Origin: Elusimicrobiota bacterium
GTDB taxonomy: Bacteria; Elusimicrobiota; Elusimicrobia; JACQJP01
Length of the DNA stretch: 47,733 nt
NCBI GenBank assembly: GCA_016204975.1
Contig: JACQJP010000034.1
Span: 1 to 47,733 of the forward strand
Reading direction: 5' to 3'
Under the pieces are notes generated by a model that was given only the letters and a program-made list of their open reading frames with translations, was not told the DNA's origin and searched no databases. The position numbers and the translations under genes are program-made. Positions 31,799-40,905 of this stretch are shown here, in pieces (the first letter of the stretch is position 1; every line of letters begins with the position of its first letter).

Positions 31799-32348
31799 AG
31801 GCCTCTTTTGCCGCGCGGATGTTTTTGTCGCCGTCTTTTGGAAAGGTTTCCTCTATGGCTTCCAGGACGGCCTCCAACCGGAAAAACCCGGTGGCCTTGG
31901 CAAAGGCGCCCACCATGGCGGTATTGGCAACCGGGAATGCGGGGCTGCCGATGCCCAGGGAGGCCGCGATGGAGGAGGCCGCCACGCCGAATGTCGTCCA
32001 ACCATTCGGTTGGGCCAGGGATTTGAATGTCCCGGTCATTTTTTCGTCGGGGACGCTCCCCAGATTGACCACCACGACGCCGCCGGATTTCAGCCCTTCC
32101 AGCGTGGAAGGGAGGCTCAAGAGTTTTGGGTCCAGGACCATCAGGTGGTCCGGAGAATAGATCTTGGAGCGAATCCGGATGGGCTGCTCGTCGAGCCTGA
32201 GGAAGGCGGAAACGGGAGCGCCCCTTCTCTCCACGCCAAATTCAGGGAAGGACTGCGCAAAGCGGCCTTCCCGGTGCGCCGCGCGCGCCAGAATGAGAGA
32301 GGCCACCACAGCGCCTTGCCCTCCCCTCCCGTGGATTCTCAAGTTCAC
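31773..32348 (-). CDS. 2-oxoacid:acceptor oxidoreductase gamma subunit
   Basis: A 191-aa PorG/PadE-type subunit with the N-terminal RIHGRGGQGAVVASLILARAA, SFPEFGVERRGAPVSAFLRLD and PNTAMVGAF-like (VANTAMVGAFAKATG) motifs of the family. The start is GTG at 32348, which overlaps the preceding hydratase stop (GTGA). Binds to the alpha/beta core and takes part in CoA handling. Confidence 0.87.
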   Translation of the reverse strand: MNLRIHGRGGQGAVVASLILARAAHREGRFAQSFPEFGVERRGAPVSAFLRLDEQPIRIRSKIYSPDHLMVLDPKLLSLPSTLEGLKSGGVVVVNLGSVPDEKMTGTFKSLAQPNGWTTFGVAASSIAASLGIGSPAFPVANTAMVGAFAKATGFFRLEAVLEAIEETFPKDGDKNIRAAKEAYEKTRSLD

Positions 32349-33109
32349 GAGTGGTTCCAGACCGGTTTTCTTTTTTGCAGGAAGGCCAGGGAGCCTTCCT
32401 TGGCGTCGTCCGTCCGCATGAGGGTGTTCAAATAGATCTCTTCCGCCGCCCTTAACTTATCTTTGAAATCCTCCGGGTGGATCTTTCTCAAAGCCCGTTT
32501 TGCGATTTTTATGGAGGAAAGGCTCATCTCCCTATACTTTCCCAGATATTCCTCCACCCCTTCCTGGAACCGGCCGCCCTCGAACACCTTGTTGACGATT
32601 CCCAGCCGCAGGGCCTCGGCGGCGGTCACGGTCTCCCCGGAGAGGATCAGTTCCAGAGCAATGCGGGGAGGGCAGAGCCTGGGCAGGAGGATCGTGGCCA
32701 CGGGAGGAAATACTCCCAGCCGTATCTCCGGCTGGCCGAATTTTGCCTCCGAGGAGACCAGCACGATATCCGCGGCGATGGCCAGTTCGCAACCCCCTCC
32801 CAGGGCGGGCCCTTGGACGCAGGAAATAACCAGCCCCGGAAAAGAATTCAGGAGATAGAAGGACTCATGGAAGGAGGCCATCATTTGCCCCACCTTGTCG
32901 GGGAGATGATCGGCCACGTCCACCCCCGCCGAGAAGGCTTTGCCGGAGGCCTTCAAGAGGAGGAATCGGTGGGAGCCTTCCAGCGCTTCCGCCAGGGCGG
33001 ACCGCATCTCCTCCAGAGCGGCGATGTTCAGGATATTCAGGGGGGGGCGGTTGAGGATCAGCCGGAAACTGTCCTTGTCCTTATCGGTTTGGATCGTTTG
33101 GTAGCTCAT
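32345..33109 (-). CDS. dch: Cyclohexa-1,5-diene-1-carbonyl-CoA hydratase
   Basis: A 254-aa crotonase-fold enzyme. The N-terminal RPPLNILNIAALEEMRSAL, the oxyanion-hole segments KAFSAGVDVADHLP and QGPALGGGCELAIAADIVLVSSEAKFGQPEIRLGVFPP match the dienoyl-CoA hydratase branch, which adds water to the 1,5-diene formed by benzoyl-CoA reductase. Context agrees: ring hydrolase upstream by overlap (29 bases), alcohol dehydrogenase downstream. A generic enoyl-CoA hydratase is the alternative. Confidence 0.83.
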   Translation of the reverse strand: MSYQTIQTDKDKDSFRLILNRPPLNILNIAALEEMRSALAEALEGSHRFLLLKASGKAFSAGVDVADHLPDKVGQMMASFHESFYLLNSFPGLVISCVQGPALGGGCELAIAADIVLVSSEAKFGQPEIRLGVFPPVATILLPRLCPPRIALELILSGETVTAAEALRLGIVNKVFEGGRFQEGVEEYLGKYREMSLSSIKIAKRALRKIHPEDFKDKLRAAEEIYLNTLMRTDDAKEGSLAFLQKRKPVWNHS

Positions 33110-34118
33110 GGGTTAGGGATTTCTTAAAGAGACTGTCCGCCGTCGCGGCAGTCTGCGCCTTTTGCAGTTTTTTTCCGCAGATTCCGCAAAAAGACATCTC
33201 CTCCGGCAGATTCCCGGCCCCGCATGCCGCGCACGAGAGGCAGTAGGGTCCCCAGGGGAACTCCGAGGACTTCCCATCCCGGGCCCTCTCCCTGAGGAGC
33301 CTATATTCCGGAGCTCTCTTTTCCACGAAGGCCTTCATCCCCTCATGGGGTTCCCAGGAGGTATAATGCAGGGCCAGCCAGTCCCTGGCGTGCCCGATGG
33401 TCTGGTTCCAGGAGAGGTTCTTCCAGAAATTGACCTGCTCTTTGGTGTAGCGGGTGCATTCGGGAAATTTTTCCAGCAGTTTTTTGGCCAGTTCCTCCAC
33501 TTTGGTGTCCAGTTGAGAGAAGGGAACGACCGCGTTGACCAGCCCCCACTCCAGGGCCTTCTGGGCCGGGATCTTTTCGCACAGCAGGAGCATCTCCCGC
33601 GCCCGGCGGTCCCCCACATGGATGGGCAGCCACTGGGTGGCGCCCCCGCAGGCCACGCTTCCCACCTGGGTTCCCACCTGCTGAAGGTACGCCCCCTCCG
33701 CCATGACCGCCAGATCGCAGGCCATCTGGACCTCATTGCCTCCCCCCACCGCCATCCCGTTGATGCGGGCGATGGAGGGTTTGCCGAGGTTCAGGATCCC
33801 CTCCAGAAATCCCCTAAACAGCCCCATGTATTTCCAGTAGTCCCTGGGCCGACGGGTGTACATCTGCGCATACTCCTTGACGTCGCCTCCCGTGCAGAAG
33901 GCCGCATCCCCCGCTCCTGTCAGCACCACTGTCGCCACCCCGTCGTCCCAGGAGGCGTCCTGAAGCGCCAGGACAAGTTCCTGGAGCGCCAGGGTGGAGT
34001 AGGAGTTGTAGGCGTGGGGACGGTTGATGGTAATGGTCGCCGTCCAGCCCTTTTTGTCGTAAAGAATTTCCTTGAACCGTACTCTTTCCGTTTTTGCGGA
34101 GTCAAAGGGACCGTTCAT
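33081..34118 (-). CDS. oah: 6-oxocyclohex-1-ene-1-carbonyl-CoA hydrolase (Oah/BamA type), with C-terminal zinc ribbon
   Basis: A 345-aa ring-opening hydrolase. The sequence NRPHAYNSYSTLALQELV, DAAFCTGGDVKEYAQMYTRRPRDYWKYMGLF, GMAVGGGNEVQMACDL and QVGSVACGGATQWLPIHVGDRRAREMLLLCEKI is highly characteristic. It hydrates and opens the ring to 3-hydroxypimelyl-CoA. The C-terminus adds a CxxC-x14-CxxC zinc-ribbon-like element (CAACGAGNLPEEMSFCGIC). The ATG at 34118 has a strong ribosome binding site (aaaggaggt) and overlaps the ligase stop; the longer frame upstream is a ligase shadow. Confidence 0.92.
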   Translation of the reverse strand: MNGPFDSAKTERVRFKEILYDKKGWTATITINRPHAYNSYSTLALQELVLALQDASWDDGVATVVLTGAGDAAFCTGGDVKEYAQMYTRRPRDYWKYMGLFRGFLEGILNLGKPSIARINGMAVGGGNEVQMACDLAVMAEGAYLQQVGTQVGSVACGGATQWLPIHVGDRRAREMLLLCEKIPAQKALEWGLVNAVVPFSQLDTKVEELAKKLLEKFPECTRYTKEQVNFWKNLSWNQTIGHARDWLALHYTSWEPHEGMKAFVEKRAPEYRLLRERARDGKSSEFPWGPYCLSCAACGAGNLPEEMSFCGICGKKLQKAQTAATADSLFKKSLTHELPNDPNR

Positions 34119-35878
34119 AATTGTATGACCTCCTTTCGGATGTGGGGGGCGGCCCCCCGTGGATCGAAAATCGCCCGGATCAGAGGGGCGTAGTTCTTGA
34201 GCACCCTGGGCTTGACCACTTTGAGCGTCGGGGTGAGTTCCCCGTTTTTTAGGCTGGGTTCCTCCTCCGCCAGGATGAAGGCCTTGGGACGGGCGTACTT
34301 CTCCGGCACCGACTGCGCCGCCTTCTGCACCTGCGACCGGAGCATCTGCCGGATGCGGGGCTGCTTGAGAAGGAGTGAATCGGTGGAGGGGGCTATCCCC
34401 AGGTCCCGCGCCGCCTGCCTGAGGACCGGAAAAGCCGGAAACAGTACGGCCCCCACGAAGCTTTCGCCGCTTCCGAAGACGATCGCATGCTTGACGAGGG
34501 GGCTGGCGATGAGTGCGTTCTCCACGTCCTGAGAGATCACCATCTGTCCTGTCGTGAGCTTGAACATCCCGTCCATCCGGCACTTGAGCACCAAGCCGTC
34601 CGGGGAGATCTCCCCGAAGTCGCCGGTGTGGAACCAGCCGTCCGGCTCCAGGACCCGGGAGGTGAGGTCCGGGTCTTTATGGTAGCCCAGCATGACGTTG
34701 GGCCCGCGCACCAGTATCTCCCCAAGGGGGGTCAGCTTCACCTCGTCGCCGGGGATGGGCACCCCGACCGCTCCCGTCTTCCTTTCCCTCCTTGGGGGGG
34801 TGACGGTCACGCAGGGAGAGGTCTCGGTGAGGCCCCATCCCTCCACGACCGGTATGCCCTTGGTTTTGAAATAGTCCGAGAGATGGGAGGGAAGGGGGGC
34901 GGCGGCCGTGAAAATGAACTTGAGCTCCGGATGGAAAATCTCGCGCTCCAGGCTCTCGGATCTCCGGGCCTCCGCCACCAGGGCCTGGTAGATGCTGGGG
35001 ACGCTGAAGTAGATCGTGGGCCGGGTCTTTTTGAAATTCTCTATCAGGAGGGGAATATCCTTGCCGTAGCTCTCGTCGAGGGTCAGGAGGGCCCCGCAGT
35101 AGAGGGCTGCGAACAGTTCGAAGATTCCTCCGAAGCTGTGGTGCCAGGGCAGATAGGAGAGAAAACGGTCCTCGGGTCCCAGGTTCCAAAGCAGGCCCAT
35201 GGCCTTTCTCTGGGATAGGATGTTTCTGTGGCACAGGAGCACTCCCTTGGGGCGTCCCGTCGTCCCGGAGGTGTACATGAGAAGGCAGGGCTGTTCCGGG
35301 TGGATTTTCTCCGCGCGTTTTTCAAAATCGGCGACCGCCGCCGCGTCCGCTCGGCAGAGGGTCTCGAAGGGAGCCGTCCGTCCCTTGCCGGACCTGGGAG
35401 AAGGCTCCATCATGAATATCCTCTCCAGCTTCCGGGAGGCCTTGGTCTCCAGCACCTCTTTTAGGTGGGACTCGTCCGAGACCGCCAGGAACCGCGCCCC
35501 CGAATGCTCCAGGAGATAGTCCAACTGCTTGGCCGGGTATTCCGAGAAGATGGGGCAGAATACGGCCCCCAGGCTCATCGAGGCGAGCTCCGCCAAGAGC
35601 ATCTCCCTGCGGTTGCGGGAGTAGGAGGCGATCACGTCCCCCTTCCGGACTCCCAGTCCGATGAGGGAGGCCCCCGCCGCCGCCGTCTGGTTGTAAAGTT
35701 TCTCCCAGGACAGGGTCCGGTAGGGACCGTGAATCTTCTCCCGGTAGGCGGGGCGTTTCCCGAAGAGGTCCCGCCTCTCCCGGAGCATGGTTCCTATGTT
35801 GGGGACGACTTCGCCCAGATCCGTCTCGCAGCGAAGGATGGTCTCGGCAATGCTCAGGTCATCGGTCGTTCTTTCCAT
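34115..35878 (-). CDS. AMP-forming acyl/aryl-CoA ligase
   Basis: A 587-aa member of the long-chain-type acyl-CoA synthetase branch. Motifs: P-loop-like YTSGTTGRPKGVLLCHRN, A4/A5 WHHSFGG and EGWGLTETSPCVTVTP, A7 GWFHTGDFGEISPDG, and the C-terminal NGELTPTLKVVKPRV containing the catalytic Lys region. It activates a carboxylate to its CoA thioester. By context benzoate, 4-hydroxybenzoate, phenylacetate or an alicyclic acid is likely, but it does not look like the typical 520-530-aa benzoate-CoA ligases, so fatty or dicarboxylic acids remain possible. Confidence 0.85.
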   Translation of the reverse strand: MERTTDDLSIAETILRCETDLGEVVPNIGTMLRERRDLFGKRPAYREKIHGPYRTLSWEKLYNQTAAAGASLIGLGVRKGDVIASYSRNRREMLLAELASMSLGAVFCPIFSEYPAKQLDYLLEHSGARFLAVSDESHLKEVLETKASRKLERIFMMEPSPRSGKGRTAPFETLCRADAAAVADFEKRAEKIHPEQPCLLMYTSGTTGRPKGVLLCHRNILSQRKAMGLLWNLGPEDRFLSYLPWHHSFGGIFELFAALYCGALLTLDESYGKDIPLLIENFKKTRPTIYFSVPSIYQALVAEARRSESLEREIFHPELKFIFTAAAPLPSHLSDYFKTKGIPVVEGWGLTETSPCVTVTPPRRERKTGAVGVPIPGDEVKLTPLGEILVRGPNVMLGYHKDPDLTSRVLEPDGWFHTGDFGEISPDGLVLKCRMDGMFKLTTGQMVISQDVENALIASPLVKHAIVFGSGESFVGAVLFPAFPVLRQAARDLGIAPSTDSLLLKQPRIRQMLRSQVQKAAQSVPEKYARPKAFILAEEEPSLKNGELTPTLKVVKPRVLKNYAPLIRAIFDPRGAAPHIRKEVIQL

Positions 35879-36644
35879 GGTTCTCCATCGCCAGCAGGGC
35901 CGCTCCCAACGCCCCCACCAACTGGGGGTGGGGAGGGACTATGGGCTCTCTGCCCAGCTTTTCCCTGAAGATTTGGGCCACTGCGGGGTGGTTGGAGACC
36001 ACCCCTCCCGCAAGCACCAACTCTCCCTGGAGGGGGTCCATCTCCAGGATTCTCTTCACCACGGATTCATAGCATCCGCCGAGTATCTCGGGGGCTCTCT
36101 TGCCCTCGCGGATGTGGTGGATGATCTCGGTGCAGGTGAAAACGGTGCAGAAACTTCCGATCTCCACTCGGCCCTGGGCCGAACGGGCCAGCAGGTCCAT
36201 CCTCCGGACGGGGATGTCCAGCCTCCGGGCGATCTCCTCCAGGAAGGCTCCCGTCCCCGCGGCGCATTTCCGGTTCATCTTGAAGGCCGTCTGGCGGCCC
36301 CGTCCGTCCACCGCCACCACCTTGTTATCTTGTCCCCCTATATCCACTGCGGTGTGCGGGCGAGGACAGAAATGAAAGCTTCCCCGCGCCAGGCAGGTGA
36401 TCTCCGTCATCTGGTCCTGGGTGGCGGCGCAGGAGGACCGCCCCACCCCCGTGGAGACGACCCGCCGGGCGGCCACACCCGCCGCGGCGTCCAGAACTTT
36501 CCGCAGGGCCCGGCGGGAGACCTTTTGAAAATCCGACCCCGTCCTCAGGACGCAGGAGGAGACCACCTCGGCGTCGGGCCCGATCAGGACGGCCTTGGTG
36601 TAGGAGGAGCCGACGTCCACTCCGGCGCAGTAGGTTTTCGTCAT
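35859..36644 (-). CDS. ASKHA-type ATPase/activator of the benzoyl-CoA reductase-hydroxyacyl-CoA dehydratase family (extra copy)
   Basis: A 261-aa activator. Phosphate-1 motif [16 protein letters not shown], phosphate-2 [12 protein letters not shown], cluster ligands in [13 protein letters not shown] and [10 protein letters not shown], and the adenosine motif [12 protein letters not shown] are all present. The two Cys sites of two subunits would hold a shared [4Fe-4S]. It uses ATP to drive electron transfer. It pairs with the next gene (ATGA overlap) and is separate from the bcrAD-like pair at 44672-46257. Start ATG at 36644 is chosen as the upstream residues are shadow. Confidence 0.85.
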   Translation of the reverse strand: MTKTYCAGVDVGSSYTKAVLIGPDAEVVSSCVLRTGSDFQKVSRRALRKVLDAAAGVAARRVVSTGVGRSSCAATQDQMTEITCLARGSFHFCPRPHTAVDIGGQDNKVVAVDGRGRQTAFKMNRKCAAGTGAFLEEIARRLDIPVRRMDLLARSAQGRVEIGSFCTVFTCTEIIHHIREGKRAPEILGGCYESVVKRILEMDPLQGELVLAGGVVSNHPAVAQIFREKLGREPIVPPHPQLVGALGAALLAMENHGKNDR

Positions 36645-37861
36645 CGTCCGGCCGCGATTTGTTCCGCCAGGGCTTCCACCAGGGTCTGGGTCTGCTCCTG
36701 CGAGAAGCACCTCAGGTCGCAGAGGTCGCCGTAGATCGTGACAGAGGGAATCCCATGTTTTTCCTGAAGCCTTTGGGGCAGCCCGAACCGGGAGTTGGTG
36801 TTGTAGGGGCAGGTCTTGGCCTCATGGAAGACGATGGCGTCCGCTCCGTAGTCCTCGACCGCTTTACAGAGGTACTCTTCCTTACAGTCCTCCCCCCGGT
36901 TGATGAACACCTTGAGGTTGGCCTCCGCCAGGCACTCAAAGGGACGCTCGGGGTCGAGACCCTCGAAGGCCCAGGAGAGACAGTAGGTGGAGGCGACGGC
37001 ACAGGCCTTGAGGCCTCCAAACAGGTCCGAGAAGAAACGGAGCTTGCCCCAGTTGGGCATCCCCTCCCAGTACAGTCTCAGCCTCTCCCCCTCCACCGCG
37101 GCGGTTCCCGTTTCCGCCATGACTTGTGTTTCTTTCAGGAGTCCCGAGTAGTACTCTACCGCGGCCTGGGTCCCGCGCATCACCACGATGGGGGCCATGT
37201 GGATGGTTGCGTCGAAGAACGAGATGGGAGAGGGCCTTCTCCGGGCGGTCTCCAAAAAACTCTTCCAAAGCAGGCTTGCCTGGGCACAGAGCCGGACCGT
37301 CTCTTTGAGGCGGTCGGGGTCCAGCTTTTTCCCCGTGATCCCGGAGAGATTCTCCGCCAGGGCGCGGAGCTGGCCGGCCACGTCCGCGACGGCTCCCGGT
37401 TCCATGCGGGTCAGCTTCCAGGGGGAAAAAATTCCCATGACCGGGACCTGGAACTCCCGGCCGTAGAAGGAGAACCAGTCCTGCACCTCCCGGCACTGGC
37501 TTGTGTTGTATACCAGGACGTCGGGCTTGGGAAGGCCCGGCAGACCGTAGGCGGCCTTCAGGGGGGTTTGCCCCTGAAGGTAGGCGCCTATGTCGGAGGT
37601 GAGGTAGGAGCAGATGTCCGGAGAGTAGCCTCTGGCGTTGGCCCGGCCTATCAGGGGAGTCGCCAGCCTCCTGGCTCCAAGGAGGGCTCCGTGGTTCTCG
37701 GGGAAATAGATATGGAACCCCATGGCGGCCAGGACCTCCACCGGACCGGCGCTGGAGCACCAGGCTACCTTCTGTCCTGGATCCTGCGACGCGGCGGAAA
37801 GGTCCTGGTAGTAGTTTCTTAAAATCTCCTTCAGGCGTTGGGTGGACTGGGTCAGGGCCAT
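36641..37861 (-). CDS. Benzoyl-CoA reductase/2-hydroxyacyl-CoA dehydratase-like catalytic subunit (extra copy)
   Basis: A 406-aa HgdB/BcrC-family protein. Typical segments: [52 protein letters not shown], and the C-terminal [29 protein letters not shown]. Conserved Cys residues (C35, C84 region, C123) suit cluster binding. Only one such catalytic subunit accompanies the activator at 35859, whereas known class I reductases use two different ones, so it may form a homodimer, borrow a subunit from the second set, or act on another substrate. ATG lies one base after the upstream gene. Confidence 0.82.
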   Translation of the reverse strand: MALTQSTQRLKEILRNYYQDLSAASQDPGQKVAWCSSAGPVEVLAAMGFHIYFPENHGALLGARRLATPLIGRANARGYSPDICSYLTSDIGAYLQGQTPLKAAYGLPGLPKPDVLVYNTSQCREVQDWFSFYGREFQVPVMGIFSPWKLTRMEPGAVADVAGQLRALAENLSGITGKKLDPDRLKETVRLCAQASLLWKSFLETARRRPSPISFFDATIHMAPIVVMRGTQAAVEYYSGLLKETQVMAETGTAAVEGERLRLYWEGMPNWGKLRFFSDLFGGLKACAVASTYCLSWAFEGLDPERPFECLAEANLKVFINRGEDCKEEYLCKAVEDYGADAIVFHEAKTCPYNTNSRFGLPQRLQEKHGIPSVTIYGDLCDLRCFSQEQTQTLVEALAEQIAAGR

Positions 37862-37862
37862 G

Positions 37863-39953
37863 TCAGGTTCCTGTAAAAACGGGAAATCTCCTTCCCAGAC
37901 AGGACAGCCCCTCGTAGGCGTCCCGGGTCTGGAATATTTCCAGGAGGTGCGAAAGCTCCAGCGCCAGTCCTCCCTGAAGGTCCATCCGGGACCCTTCCTC
38001 CACGATCCTTTCGGCGAGTTTCAGGGCCAGGGGGGCTTTCCGCGACAGGGATTTGACGGGTTTCTCGATGGAGGTCCCCTCCACCCCCGAGAAGTCCCCT
38101 GCCAGGAGATTCCTGATTCCGGAGTCCGAGAAGTGCTTCTTGGCGAGACAGACGCAGAATCCGCTCCCGCAGGAGGCGATATGTTCGGGAAGAGGTCTGC
38201 GCTCCGCCGCCGGCGAAACCGCGCGCCCCGCCCGCTCTAGGAGCTTTTCGACGGCTTGCTCCAGGCCCTCCGGAGGGGCCAGGAGGTCCACGATCCCCAG
38301 TTCCAGGGCCAGGGAGGCCGGGATGGGACTGCCGGTAAGGATGAAATATTTTGCCAGTTCTTTTCCCACCAGCCGGGACAGCCTTTGAGTCCCTCCCAAA
38401 CCTGGGTAGATCCCAATTCCCGTTTCCGGGAAGGCCAGGACCGCCCTTTCCGTGGCGGCCCGGAACCGGCAGGCCAAGGCCAGCTCCGCTCCTCCTCCCA
38501 GGGCCGGCCCCTCCAGTTTGGCGACGATCGGGATGGGGAACTCCGCGATCCTGGCCAGGACCTGATGGCCCAGGCGCGTGAAGGACTCTATGGAGCCGTA
38601 GTCCTTCCTCTCCATGGCCTGGACGAAGAACTTGACGTCCGCTCCCGCCGCGAAAGCCTTCCCGGCGCCCTCCAGGACGACTCCGCGAAGGGAGGATTTT
38701 CTTTCCGTTTCCTCCAGGGCTTGGTCCAGGTCCCGGAGAAGCTCCGGGGTCAGGGCGTTCATCGCCTCGGGACGGTTGATCACGATGCGGGCAATCCCTC
38801 CCGATTGCTCCGCATCCACCCCTTTCAAGGGCCATTTCTGGTTGCGGCGCGACCTTTCCCGGAAGGAACCGGGGATGGGGAGGGAGTGGAGAGCGCACAA
38901 TTTTTCCACCCATTCCAGGGCTTTCGCGGTGCCCAGGGCATTCATGGTCTCGAAGGGGCCCTGGGACCAGCGCAGGCCTATCTTGGCTCCCCGGTCTATG
39001 TCCTCCCGGGAAGCCGTCCCCTCTTCCTCCAGGCACGAAGCCACCCAGAATACGACACCCCATAGCCTTTCGGAGACCTTCCCGATAGGGTCCCGACCTA
39101 GGGATTGCGAGGATGTTGGGACCGTCTCCAGCCTCCATTTCTCGCCGGACTCCGACTGTCTTCTCAACGCGGCAGAGGGGGCGTAGAAAGGCCCCAGGGT
39201 CCGGCTCAGGGTGGAGGCCGCGTGAAAGGCGATGGGGATTCCCGTGGCGTTCATCAACTCGAAGGGGCCCATCCCGATGCCGAAGGATTTTCTGGCCGTC
39301 TCTTCGATGGAAGCGACGTTCGCGGCCCCCTCCTCCAGAATCCGGGCGGCCTCGTTCAACCATGGAACGAAGAAGCGGTTCACCGCGAAGCCCGGTCTAT
39401 CCTGCACCCGGATGGCGACCTTGCCCATGGCCTTGGAGTAAAGGAGCGCGACTCTGAGCGACTCGGGGGAGGTTCGGGGGCAAGCAATGACCTCCACCAA
39501 GCGGTTCTTCACGGGATGGTAGAAAAAGTGCATTCCCACAAAGCGGTCCGCCCGGTCGGTGGACCCGGCCAGTTCCGCGACGGAAAGGGAGGAGGTGTTC
39601 GTGGCAAATATCGTTTTTTCTCCGCAGGCCTCGTCCAACCGCCTGAAAACCTCCCTCTTGGCCTTCTCGTCCTCGTAGACGGCCTCGATGACCAGATCGC
39701 AGTCCCGTAGGTCTTCCACGTTCAGTGTGGTGTGGATGCGGGCCAGGGCCGCCTCGGTCTGCCCGGGCTTGAGGACCTTCCTCTCCACTCCTTCCCGAAA
39801 CATCTCCTTCATCCGCAGGAGGGCCTTGTCCAGGTAGGCTCGGTCCTGGTCCACCAGAGTCACGCGGGCGCCCTCCAGGGCGCTTTTCTGAGCGATGCCG
39901 CCCCCCATGGTTCCTGCGCCGACCACCCCCACATGGAAGAGGGCATTAGCCAT
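37863..39953 (-). CDS. 3-hydroxyacyl-CoA dehydrogenase - enoyl-CoA hydratase fusion
   Basis: A 696-aa bifunctional protein with the dehydrogenase part first: NAD site [54 protein letters not shown] and [10 protein letters not shown]; then from about residue 390 a crotonase domain ([68 protein letters not shown]). This order is the reverse of FadB and is frequent in archaea and anaerobes. It probably oxidises 3-hydroxypimelyl-CoA and hydrates the enoyl intermediates. It overlaps the PanE-like gene by 8 bases. Confidence 0.9.
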   Translation of the reverse strand: MANALFHVGVVGAGTMGGGIAQKSALEGARVTLVDQDRAYLDKALLRMKEMFREGVERKVLKPGQTEAALARIHTTLNVEDLRDCDLVIEAVYEDEKAKREVFRRLDEACGEKTIFATNTSSLSVAELAGSTDRADRFVGMHFFYHPVKNRLVEVIACPRTSPESLRVALLYSKAMGKVAIRVQDRPGFAVNRFFVPWLNEAARILEEGAANVASIEETARKSFGIGMGPFELMNATGIPIAFHAASTLSRTLGPFYAPSAALRRQSESGEKWRLETVPTSSQSLGRDPIGKVSERLWGVVFWVASCLEEEGTASREDIDRGAKIGLRWSQGPFETMNALGTAKALEWVEKLCALHSLPIPGSFRERSRRNQKWPLKGVDAEQSGGIARIVINRPEAMNALTPELLRDLDQALEETERKSSLRGVVLEGAGKAFAAGADVKFFVQAMERKDYGSIESFTRLGHQVLARIAEFPIPIVAKLEGPALGGGAELALACRFRAATERAVLAFPETGIGIYPGLGGTQRLSRLVGKELAKYFILTGSPIPASLALELGIVDLLAPPEGLEQAVEKLLERAGRAVSPAAERRPLPEHIASCGSGFCVCLAKKHFSDSGIRNLLAGDFSGVEGTSIEKPVKSLSRKAPLALKLAERIVEEGSRMDLQGGLALELSHLLEIFQTRDAYEGLSCLGRRFPVFTGT

Positions 39954-40905
39954 TCTGCCCCCTCCGGCCGGCCAGGCTCGCTTCCAGGCCTTTCACCAGG
40001 GCCGCAATGGCCTGGTTGAAGGGGGTCGGGACGCTCAGGCGCCTTCCATGCTCGTAAATCTTTCCGTTAAGAAAATCAATCTCCGTTCTCCTTCCGGCCT
40101 CGACGTCCACAAGCATGGAGGGCTTGTGCCGCCCCCCCTTGTGGAGGTATCCCATGCAGTGCTCGAAAAAATCCTCCGGGAAAGAGATTCCGCACGCCTC
40201 GGCCACCTCGATGCCCTCCCGCACGATCCCCTCTGCGATCCGGCAAAGCCGGGGGGAGTCCATGAGCTCCCGCATGGTCAGGCCGGTCAGGGCGCTTATG
40301 GGACTCATGGCTGAGTTCAGGATCACCTTTTCCCATACGTGCCTCCTGATGGAGTCGGAGTACTCCGTTTCCAGACCCGCCCCGGTCAGGATTTCCGCCA
40401 ATCGGCGGGCCAGGGAGACTTTGCCTTCCACCAGGGCTCCGATGTAGTTCGGCTTGTTGAAGAAGCCTACCTCCACCGCTCCATCCTCCAGCAACCTTCC
40501 CGCGTAGTTGACGACCCCCCGGAATACGCTTTCCCGTCCCAGCCTTTCCGCCAGGAATTCCTCGGTGTCCAGGCCGTTCTGGAAGCTGATCACCGCCATC
40601 TCCGGCCGGTGCACCTGCTCGAGACGGGGAAGAATCTCCTCAAGCACGCAAGCCTTCACGCACACGAAAAGGGCGTCCACGGGGGCGCCGCGCAGGTCCG
40701 TCAAAACCGAGAGGGTTTTCCGGGCCTTGGCGGTGAATCCTCCGTTCAAAAATCCCTTCGGGTCACGGATCTCCAAGCCTGACCGGTTCAGTTGGGACAG
40801 GCGCTGCGAGGAAGCGTCCACCACGATGACCTCTTCCCCTTTCCTGAGGAGACAGCCCGCCAGAATTCCTCCCACCACCCCCGTTCCCACCACTCCGATT
40901 TTCAT
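39946..40905 (-). CDS. PanE/ApbA-family ketopantoate-reductase-like protein
   Basis: A 319-aa NADPH-dependent reductase. The N-terminal Rossmann motif is IGVVGTGVVGGILAGCLLRKGEEVIVVD; FQNGLDTEEFLAERLG and the C-terminal WEKVILNSAMSPISALTGLTMRELM and DVEAGRRTEIDFLNGKIYEHGRRLSVPTPFNQAI are family signatures. Coupled by ATGA to hcrB, so it is a pathway gene rather than housekeeping panE. A role in reducing a 2-oxo or 3-oxo acid intermediate is possible; none is known to me for this position. The frame upstream of 40905 is an hcrB shadow. Confidence 0.87.
   Translation of the reverse strand: MKIGVVGTGVVGGILAGCLLRKGEEVIVVDASSQRLSQLNRSGLEIRDPKGFLNGGFTAKARKTLSVLTDLRGAPVDALFVCVKACVLEEILPRLEQVHRPEMAVISFQNGLDTEEFLAERLGRESVFRGVVNYAGRLLEDGAVEVGFFNKPNYIGALVEGKVSLARRLAEILTGAGLETEYSDSIRRHVWEKVILNSAMSPISALTGLTMRELMDSPRLCRIAEGIVREGIEVAEACGISFPEDFFEHCMGYLHKGGRHKPSMLVDVEAGRRTEIDFLNGKIYEHGRRLSVPTPFNQAIAALVKGLEASLAGRRGQNG

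Noticed and set aside
36659-37822. A 387-codon plus-strand frame opposite the extra reductase subunit gene, and similar frames at 33162-34193 and 35787-36734
   Set aside because: They are antisense shadows of well-supported minus-strand genes; translations show Gly/Pro/His-rich sequence without motifs.
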